Assembly: GCA_028622995.1 (NCBI GenBank)
Contig: JAJQJQ010000002.1
Location: forward strand, 4,402,001 to 4,466,000
Source of the DNA: Panagrolaimus kolymaensis
Taxonomy: Eukaryota; Nematoda; Chromadorea; Rhabditida; Panagrolaimidae
Direction of reading: 5' to 3'
DNA length: 64,000 nucleotides
The first letter of the stretch is position 1. Every line of letters begins with the position of its first letter. Of this stretch, positions 56,059-64,000 are shown in pieces. The notes under the pieces were generated by a model, which was not told the DNA's origin, searched no databases, and saw only the letters and a list, made by a program, of their open reading frames with translations. Made by a program: the position numbers and the translations under genes.

Positions 56059-57933
56059 ATGGTTCTAAATGAAAAAGAAACTTTAGCTTCAGCAACCCAT
56101 GAAATTGTTGCAGAGTTGGTTAAAGCTCAAAAAGAAGGACGTGATGTGAATTTAAATCGGCTCAAATGTCAAATATGTCAAAAGCATGGAGTCAAATCAC
56201 AACCTAAATTAGTTGATATTATTGCAGCGGTACCACATGATTATAAGGTAAATCCCACTTTTGTTAAAACTTATATCACAAACTAATTTATTGCAGGATC
56301 TTCTCCTTCCCAAACTTAAAGCAAAACCAGTTCGAACTGCTTCGGGAATTGCAATCGTTGCAGTCATGTCAATGCCCCATCGTTGCCCCCATATTAATTA
56401 TACAGGAAACATTTGTATATATTGTCCAGGAGGGCCAGATTCTGATTTTGAATATTCAACTCAATCTTATACCGGTTATGAGCCAACTTCGATGCGGGCT
56501 ATTCGTGCAAGATATGATCCTTGGCTTCAATCCCGTGGCCGCGTAAAACAATTAAAGGATCTTGGTCATTCAATAGATAAAGTTGAATTTATTATTATGG
56601 GTGGAACCTTTATGTCATTATCGAAAGAATATAGGGAATTTTTTATTCGAGGCTTACATGATTCTTTGATTGGATATCGAAGCGTTGGATTAAAAGATTG
56701 CATAAATAATGCTGAAACAAGTGCAACAAAATGCATTGGAATAACGATCGAAACCCGTCCTGACTACTGCCTTCCAAGACATTTGGATGATATGTTATCA
56801 TATGGTTGTACCCGACTTGAAATTGGAGTTCAATCAACTTATGAAGATGTTGCAAGAGATACCAATCGAGGTCATACGGTTCAATCGGTTTGTGAATGCT
56901 TTCATATGTGTAAAGATACTGGATACAAGGTTGTTACTCACATGATGCCTGATTTGCCTAACGTTGGAATTGAAAGAGATATTGAACAAGTAAATTTTAT
57001 CATACTAAAACCTTCACTAAAACAATAATTATTTTTAGTTTATTGAACTTTTTGAAAATCCTGATTTTCGTCCAGATGGATTAAAAATATATCCAACTCT
57101 TGTTATTCGTGGAACTGGTCTTTATGAACTTTGGAGAACGGGACGTTATAAAAGTTATCCACCACAAGTATTAGTTGATCTTGTTGCACACATTTTGTCT
57201 CTCGTTCCACCATGGACTCGAGTTTATCGTGTTCAAAGAGATATTCCTATGCCTTTAGTTACTTCGGGTGTTGAATATGGAAATCTTCGTGAGCATGCTC
57301 TTGCAAGAATGAAACAAATGGGTGTCACTTGTCGAGATGTAAGAACTCGAGAAGTTGGAATTCAAGTAAGAACACAAATCCCTTTTAAAACAAGACAATT
57401 CTGTATTTTTAGGAAATTCATGAAAAAGTTAAACCCGATCAAGTTGAACTCATTCGCCGCGATTATTATGCCAACAATGGTTGGGAAACATTTATATCTT
57501 TCGAAGATGCGGATCAAGACATTTTAATTGGACTTTTACGACTTCGAAAATGCACGGAATTGGTTCATCGACCTGAACTTAAAGTAAATTTTTAATTCAA
57601 GCTTTTTTACTTTCTACTATCTCCTTTTATTTATAGGGTGGCGTTTCAATTGTTCGTGAATTGCATGTTTACGGTACAGCCATTCCTGTTTCCGCCCGTG
57701 ATCCCACAAAATTCCAACATCAAGGTTTTGGTCAGTTATTAATGGAAGAAGCCGAACGAATTGCACTCGAAGAGCATGGCTCATGGAAAATTTCAGTTAT
57801 TTCTGGAGTTGGAACAAGACAATATTATCGTAAACTTGGTTATGAAATTGATGGACCTTATATGAGTAAAGTTCTTTCAACTCCACCTTCCGATATACCT
57901 GTGACCACACCATCAAACATGGCGGAAAAATAA
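56059..57933 (+). CDS. elpc-3: Elongator catalytic subunit ELP3
   Basis: Radical-SAM/GNAT enzyme of Elongator that starts cm5/mcm5 modification of wobble uridines in tRNA. Exons 56059-56247, 56297-56989, 57039-57365, 57413-57583 and 57637-57933 (introns about 47-53 bp) give 558 residues, about the family length of 550. The iron-sulfur cysteines are in [18 protein letters not shown] (CX9CX2C). The radical-SAM core continues with [28 protein letters not shown] and [13 protein letters not shown]. The C-terminal acetyltransferase fold has [31 protein letters not shown] and [15 protein letters not shown] (acetyl-CoA binding). All catalytic motifs are intact. An acceptor 9 bp before the ATG supports the start. 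Confidence 0.97.
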
Positions 57934-58940
57934 AAAAATATATTGCTTTATTTTTATTTGTTCATTTTTTATTGTTGAATTTTAGACAAATTTTTAAAAA
58001 GAATTGTTGCGTTTTTTGTTGTTGTTTGAAGACTTTTATATTTATTTTTGATCAAAGATTACTTTAATCGCTGATGACGAAAGCCAGAGGGCAGCAAAGC
58101 GTACAAATAACGCCTTTATGTACTTTTGTTTTTTTTTTCTTGCCTTTTTTTACTTGCTTATTGGGTGGTGGTGTTAAAGACTTTATAGACAGGTGAGACT
58201 ACAAGTGTTGATTTATAAACATCATAGCTGCAATTTTTATTTTACCCCACTCTTTTTCATTATGGTTTGTGAAAAACCAAAGTTCTCTTTTTTTTATGGC
58301 CGACCATGGTTGTGCGTTTGTTAATACAAATGTACAGGTGATGTATGTTTGAAAAAAGTTGGTCGTTAAAAGCTTTTTTTTCTAATACCTTGAAAAATGA
58401 AAAAAAAAATGCAGCTTTAAATATATTTTTTTCTTCACAGAATTTGTAGTCATTTTTAATCTTGGTTTAGCTGAAAGAGATTTTGGTTAAAATTGCGTTT
58501 TTTTATCCTTTCATGGGAAAAGCACTTAGTCTTGATGAGTGCATGAGGATGTTACTTTTCTGTTTCTAAATATTTTTTAAAGCATCCAAGTCTCAAATAA
58601 TTCATTATAATTCATATTCACGTCAGTCGTTTCCAGCCTATTGATGCTGTGTGTGCGTTCTTTAGGTTCATTTCCTTTTCCCCCATTTTTTTATGTAACA
58701 ATCTTTTTTCTTTCACGTTTTCAATTCGCCTCTTTTTCCTTTCATTTTTTCCGCGTTTGTGTCTACACGCCTTGTTGTTCTTTATCTTTGAACTTACTAC
58801 CTTTTTTAGTTAGAATGTTTCATATTTTATTTTAACAAAATTTTAACTTTAACTACGGGTTTATTTCCTACATATTATTACCCTATTTTTTTATTTATGC
58901 TACAGTATTAGCCGTAAAACTGACATCGGAAACTGAAGAA
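57934..58940. other. Interval between elpc-3 and the nuclear receptor
   Basis: About 1 kb without a supportable gene. It holds T-rich tracts, two CAGGTG E-boxes (near 58191 and 58336), a TTCTTCACAG acceptor-like site at 58440 and a GCTACAG acceptor ending at 58905, 35 bp before the next ATG. The latter is probably a 5' UTR or spliced-leader junction. Confidence 0.5.
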
Positions 58941-60857
58941 ATGCCAACGGCTACTGGCCGTGCTGCGAATGCTGCTGCTGCTTCAAGCGCTAATTCTGCA
59001 TCCGCACAAAAGCTTATAAATGGTGCTCCATTTGAATGCTCACATCAACTTGATTCCAATGCATTATTAGCTTTAAACCATGATGACGATGAAGATCGAT
59101 GTTTTAATGGTCATTTAAGGAGACAAAATAATAATGCTTTTCTTGAAAAACAAAAATTTCGACAAGAACAACTTAGAAAGTTTCGCCCGGGTGAGTTAAC
59201 TTTTAACAGGAAAAAATTTTTTGCTTACATAGAGCTTTCCATTTGTAAATTTTTTTACATTAAAAAAAATAAAATTAAAAGCAACACTTGACATCATTAG
59301 ATAACCCTTACCATTTTTTAGGAGAACCATGTGTTGTATGTGGAGATTCGGCATCAGGAATTCATTATAATGCTTGCGTTTGTAATGGTTGTAAAACATT
59401 TTTTCGAAGAGTTATTATTGAGGTTTGTCAACTTTAGCATGGATTTAAAAATAATAACTATTTCCAGAATCGAACGTATTCGTGTAAAAGGAATGGAAAT
59501 TGTCCGATTGATAAAGATATGAGATGTTCGTGTAGGCATTGTAGATTTAAAAAATGTTTACAAGTTGGAATGGATTGTGCAGAGCTCAACGTAGAACGAA
59601 GGCGGAAAAGAAAAGCAGCTGAAGCTTTGCCAATCGTGGTTCATTCCGATACAATTCGAGATCCATTAATAAAATCGCTAATTGAAAAAGAGCAAAGATT
59701 TGTTAAAATGCTTACATCCACGCTAGCCCCAATTCATTCAAATTTAGCTGAAGCTTTAGAAGGGGAATCAGCGTTTTTGGATTTTGATAAGGTTAGTTGT
59801 TGAAAACGAAACACATAATACTTGATCTTTCGTCCAAATAAATATAAGTTAAAATTATTTCAAATTCATTTTAGTTTGAAACGAATCAAATTGCCACAAA
59901 TGATTGTTATAACTTTAGTTATTGGCGGTCAAAAATTTTATCGACTGTCATTGAATGGGCTAAAAGTTTTGAAGAATTCCTTGTAAGTAGTATAAGATAT
60001 GAAAATTTGTAGATGGCTTTTAAAAAAATAATTTAGGCATTATCAAAAGCTGACAAAGAATCATTAATTGTGCATACAAGTTTTTCAAATCTTGTATTAT
60101 CTGAAGCATATCATACACCTGAAAGGTATACGGATAGAATTGTATTTCCTGATGGTCTTTCTGGTTTTCGAAATCTTAGTGCTAATGTTCTTAAAGAACG
60201 GAGTGGATTAATCCCGACAGTCGTAGCAGTAATAAATAATATCTTAGTCCCAATTCGGAAAATGCAAATGACGATGGTTGAATATGTCCTTTTACAAGCT
60301 ATAATATTATTTGATCCCGGTTTGATTCCTTTTATTTTAAGAAAGGTTAAATAAAATAATTTACAGAATGTTTGGCATTAACCCAGCAAGGGCAGGAAGA
60401 GGTGAATGAAAAACGAACGGCTTTACTTGGAAGTCTTCGAAAACATTTGGATTCATCAATGAATAAAGTTGAAAGTGCTTATCGTTTTGCAGCAATATTA
60501 CTTCGAGTTTCACAATGTCATGTAAGTTTTTTTGCTTTTTTAAATTAAAAATAAAACTAAAAATTGGATTGGGATTTGGCTTAGTCATTGTTTTGTTTGC
60601 TTTAAAGATGGTCATCCACTTAATTTCAATGTAACACAAGAAAAAAAAAGGATAAAGCTTATTACAAAAGGGAAAAATTATAAAATAAAATTTAATATTT
60701 TCGCTTATTTTACATAATTTAATTATTTTTATATTTTTAGAAAGTTGCTGCATTTAAACGTGAAACTCTTTGCACTATTGAAACTTTTAATTTAATGTCA
60801 CCTCATCCATTAACAATGGAAATTTCAAAAAAATACCCTGAAATTTCATTCTTTTAA
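58941..60857 (+). CDS. Nuclear hormone receptor, nematode supplementary type
   Basis: Ligand-regulated transcription factor. Exons 58941-59190, 59322-59422, 59468-59791, 59875-59982, 60037-60319, 60367-60521 and 60741-60857 join in phase to 445 residues. The N-terminal ~83 residues are Ala/Ser/Asn-rich. The DNA-binding domain (about 86-160) has [14 protein letters not shown]-box [10 protein letters not shown] and second-finger motifs [19 protein letters not shown], followed by a basic [10 protein letters not shown] extension. The ligand-binding domain covers about 190-445 with a recognisable core ([18 protein letters not shown], then [13 protein letters not shown]). It ends [20 protein letters not shown], where helix 12 should be, but lacks a clear acidic AF-2. 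P-box CNGCK is typical of nematode SupNRs. No named orthologue assigned. Confidence 0.93.
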
Positions 60858-61527
60858 AAACCACCAACATTGGCCACTAACACCACCAACAATCAACATG
60901 TTCAAATATATTTTCCAAAAATAGATGATGTTTTACCCTTTGATGTTGTTTATTTACAATTCCATACCGTTTCTATTTTTTCTTTCAATGATCTCATTAT
61001 ATAGATTTGATATTTACTAGAAAGAGAGTTTTTTTAGTCAAAAATATTTATACAAAAATGTTGTACAATGTTTTTCTTTGTTATTTTTTTTTTACAAAAA
61101 TAAAATCTCAAGATATTTATACAAGGTTGTTTTTCTTCTCCAGATTTATATCCAACATTTCGAGTCATCATCCAAGAAAATGACTGGCTAAAAGCTTTTT
61201 CCGCCCTCTCACAACAAAATTTTTTTTACAAAAAAAAAACCATTGCGAGTTTGACAAAAGTTGAAAAGCAAATATGACCCAAGGAAGCTGCTGAAAGCTA
61301 TAGAGCAAGAAGGAGGCAAAGGAAAAAATAGCAAATGAAAAGAAACGTTATGATTCACGTTTTATTTTTTATTTTTGAAGTAAAAGTTTATATTGTCAAA
61401 CTAAACGACAAAAGAATGGAAAAAAGCAAGATAAAAGACTAAAAAATTTTGTCAATTCTTTTCAGTTTCTGTTGCTTACAAAAAGTTTAGACGACATTAT
61501 TAAAAGCTTTAATTTTATTTACAAAAA
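60858..61527. other. Interval between the nuclear receptor and the secreted factor
   Basis: It holds the receptor's 3' UTR with AATAAA near 61100, then A-rich sequence up to the next start. No gene seen. Confidence 0.55.
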
Positions 61528-62742
61528 ATGATTTTTATTAAATTTTTTATTTATTGTTTTGTAATTGATTTAGTTAGTTCACAATTTTTCCAACCTTCAA
61601 GGATACCTAAACAGACAAATAATTGCCCGCTTCGATGTCCACAAATTCAATCTTCTCAAGTAAGAATTTTTGAGATATCGACAAAGTTTACAGAGTTACC
61701 GAGTTTAATGTAACCCTCTTATTATGGCATCTCTTTTTTTTCAGCCATCATGCCCATGTATTAAACCCAAAAATAGTACAAAATGTTTTGCCTATGATTC
61801 TCGACTTCAAGCAACTTCATTGGATGAAGCGATGTTTACATTTCCTGATATCAGCGATTATTCTCCGAATCCTAAAACCTTAGTACCTCCAACCGCTATT
61901 GTTCATGCACCACCATCCAAAGTTCCACAATTTGCATTTAAAACAACTTCAATGATGGCTGCTGAAACCAATGCACCGACAGCAGCTTCAGGAGCAGCTG
62001 GTATTGCTAACGACTTTGGAAGTTCGTGTGTTTCTCTAGAATGTCAAGCTTGTCGCATGCATGTCCTTGAAGGATTTTCAAATGCATTAAATGCTTCATC
62101 ACAATTTAGGGTTAATTCAAAGCGTGAACCAGTCCATGGAATGGAATGTGGATACGTTCAAGCAAAACAAAAACAAAAAGAAGTTCAACAAGCAACCCTC
62201 ACAAAAATGAATCTTCAAAATGATGAAACTGTTGATCAAATGGTGAAATTATTAATGCAAAAATCAAGAAAACGAAGAGATGTAAATAATAATGGTATCG
62301 ATGATGGAAGCGATAGCTTTACTAGCGTTGATCAAAGCGAATTGAAGGATAAATGTAAGCTTATCCATATCATCCTTTAAAAGCTTAATTATTTGTCTTT
62401 TTAGTATTAGGCGTTTCAACTAAGATAAGTTGTGATTATGTTCGAGGTGAAACCCTTTCATCTGGAACTCCATGGTGTGGATTATGTAATATTTGTTGGA
62501 CTTGGCGTAAATTGCCACCTGAGTATTTTCCCGCTTATCTCAATGAAGTTTCATGTGATTCTGATAGTGCTTGCTTAGCAGGATTTGGTAAATGTCGACC
62601 AGTATTACGGACACTTACTGTATTAAAAAATTCTTCAAAAAATAGTACCGAACAATGGGAGCAACAATCTATAAATACCATTGCAGCTTGTGAATGTCAA
62701 GTAGAAGCTGGAACTCCACTTCATTCATTTATTGTTCGATAA
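61528..62742 (+). CDS. Secreted furin-processed cysteine-rich factor, trunk/PTTH-like cystine knot
   Basis: Exons 61528-61659, 61745-62354 and 62405-62742 give 359 residues. Met1 opens a hydrophobic signal peptide (FFIYCFVIDLVSS). A poorly conserved pro-region follows, with a Cys cluster near 33-50 and a CVSLECQACRMHVLEGF motif near 145. KSRKRR at about 228-233 is a proprotein-convertase site. The mature C-terminal part (~125 residues) has about ten cysteines: PWCGLCNICW, then LPPEYFPAYLNEVSCDS, CLAGFGKCRPVLRTLTVL, and a final ACECQV. The LPxxYFPxYL...C...GxxxCxP pattern recalls trunk/PTTH/noggin-type cystine knots; IL-17-like factors are an alternative. NSSKN and NST give glycosylation sites. 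Receptor unknown; homology inferred from memory. Confidence 0.72.
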
Positions 62743-63399
62743 TAAATTACCTTTTATTTTTAAACTTTGTTTCACAACAAAACATTATGTATTTTCTTTT
62801 ACAAAATAATCAATCATTAAAACATGAAAGTAATATGGATAATCCACAAATTACACTTTTCGCTACAATACTAAAGCACTAAAATTTAACAATAGTTATT
62901 TTTTAAGGAGATTGAAGAAAAGAATCTTCGATATTGTTTTATCTATCGCCAAATGGTAGGCTAATTTTATGGCTGTTACCAAAAAAATTCAAGTAAAATC
63001 CAAGATTGTCGATCATCCAAAATGTTTATTTTTCAGCAACCATAAAACTTATTGCCGAGCAACTGCCTTCCTACCGGTAGAGCATCAAACTTTTAATCTG
63101 AATGTCAAAGATTCGTGCCATTTGGAGGGCTAAAGTTATTTTATTTTTGATTACAAAATTTACAGTAAAATTCATTCATTACCTATAATAACTAAACACA
63201 TTTGTAAAAACAGACATCCTTCTTTTTTTTACTCCTCAATGGTTTACTTTTCTTTAGAGTTTTTAAATTACTTGCATCTTACAGCGAAGAAAACTCTTGA
63301 ATTTGGTGAAACAATTTTTTTCAATCAACGACCTTTTTTTATTCAACAAACCTTTTTGTGTACAAATTTGTCTTTAAAAAATATTTTGATTCAATAAGC
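62743..63399. other. Interval with tRNA-like relic before the prenyltransferase gene
   Basis: It holds the 3' end of the secreted factor (AATAAA immediately after the stop, near 62744), the tRNA-Lys-like sequence at 63055-63131, and the start region of the prenyltransferase gene. Confidence 0.55.
63055..63131 (+). pseudogene. tRNA-Lys(TTT)-like pseudogene
   Basis: GGTAGAGCATCAAACTTTT and the AATCTGAATGTC that follows closely match the D-arm/anticodon-arm of nematode tRNA-Lys(UUU), with loop CTTTTAA and anticodon TTT at 63093-63095. The rest has decayed: the 5' half of the D-arm (box A) has lost its GCTC, the T-arm reads GATTCGTGCC with broken pairs, and the 5' and 3' acceptor strands pair poorly. 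No Pol III T-run follows closely. It is best read as a dead copy or a tRNA-derived repeat. Confidence 0.6.
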
Positions 63400-64000
63400 A
63401 TGTCTGGATCTGGAGATGGTGTCAGTGATGAATTGTACAAATATCGTGAAGAATGGAAAGATATTAAACCTATTTATAATTCAGAAGCAGAAAATGCTGT
63501 TGTTGCTATCGCTCTTCGTGATGAATGTAAGTTCTTATATATTTCTCCAAAAGTCATAACCTTTTCTCATTTAGTTATTGATGCATTTGCTTATCTTCGA
63601 GCTGTTATGAGTAAACGCGAAATCAGTGAACGAGCATTTGAGTTGGCAACTTTTTGCACAAGTTTGAATCCTGCAAATTACTCTGTTTGGGAATATCGCC
63701 GCTTTCTTCTTCGTGAACTCAAAAAAGATCTTAAAGAAGAACTCGAATTTTGTGAAGAAACTGTTCAAGACAACTTGAAGAATTATCAAGTGTGGCACCA
63801 TCGTCGTGAACTTGTTACATGGATTGGAGAAAAGAAAATTAAAATGGATTTTGTTAATTCTATTTTAAAAGAGGATCCTAGTAAGTTTTTGTTTTGAATT
63901 ATCGAGGTTATATTATAAGTTTTTGATTAATTTCATTTACAGAAAATTACCACGCTTGGCAACATCGGTAAGATACTTTTACTTTGGTTCTTGTATAACT
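63400..64000 (+). CDS. fnta-1: Protein farnesyl/geranylgeranyltransferase type-1 alpha subunit (partial)
   Basis: Common alpha subunit of FTase and GGTase-I, which prenylate CaaX proteins such as Ras and Rho in the cytosol. Exons 63400-63526, 63575-63880 and 63943-63967, with the rest beyond the window edge. Visible are ~150 of an expected ~330 residues: YREEWKDIKPIYNSE, then the prenyltransferase-alpha repeats SERAFELATFCTSLNPANYS, VWEYRRFLLREL, NYQVWHHRRELVTWIG and NYHAWQHR, each with the family's N.xxW..R signature. Intron 1 (48 bp) has no in-frame stop and is a multiple of three, so retention would add 16 residues. An in-frame ATG at 63358 would add 14 residues; 63400 is preferred by comparison with the family. 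Confidence 0.93.

Overview
This window reads as nuclear DNA of a nematode. It is strongly A+T-rich by eye. Protein genes are broken by very short introns, mostly 40-60 bp, with GTAAG/GTATG donors and TTTTAG or TTTCAG acceptors. It carries a nematode-type Sre-like 7TM chemoreceptor and a supplementary-type nuclear hormone receptor. Several start codons sit 9-35 bp behind a strong acceptor, as expected for spliced-leader trans-splicing. Species cannot be named from sequence alone. All exon joins below were derived by hand from splice motifs, phase continuity and family alignments from memory; no search was run.

Layout: 196-1504 (-) is the Sre-like receptor, followed by about 4 kb without a gene. 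5506-5892 (+) is a short TPR/RMD-like protein. 6227-8514 (-) is a compact four-gene cluster, MED9-like > MSS4/RABIF > CtIP/COM-1-like > prefoldin 6, arranged like a nematode operon; the first two reading frames overlap by 8 bp. 8515-17668 has no gene I can support. 17669-21960 (+) is a TBL1/ebi-type corepressor (LisH, F-box-like, long Gln-rich insert, WD40) and 22504-23058 (+) is a small coiled-coil orphan.

23059-37778 is a 14.7-kb gene-free block. It contains a 378-bp foldback element flanked by TTAA, a degenerate tandem repeat, a GC-rich hairpin with a T6 tract, and 17 CAGCTG E-boxes where roughly one would be expected. 37779-38734 (+) is a low-complexity orphan gene.

The rest is gene-dense: PRPP synthetase (39926-41088, +), a near-perfect 176-bp palindrome (41566-41741), CDC34/UBC-3 (41950-42822, +), a C2H2 zinc-finger protein (43309-44422, +), a roughly 27-exon LYST/Beige BEACH-domain gene (44727-55507, -), ELP3 (56059-57933, +) divergent from it, a nuclear hormone receptor (58941-60857, +), a secreted furin-processed cysteine-rich factor (61528-62742, +), a decayed tRNA-Lys(TTT)-like sequence (63055-63131) and the 5' part of the farnesyl/geranylgeranyl-transferase alpha subunit (63400 to the edge, +).

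The genes do not form one pathway. Most are housekeeping (proteostasis, nucleotide synthesis, tRNA modification, prenylation) beside sensory, endocrine and transcriptional regulators. The least explained parts are the E-box-rich gene desert, the two foldback elements, the overlapping MED9-like/MSS4 frames and the trunk/PTTH-like secreted factor.
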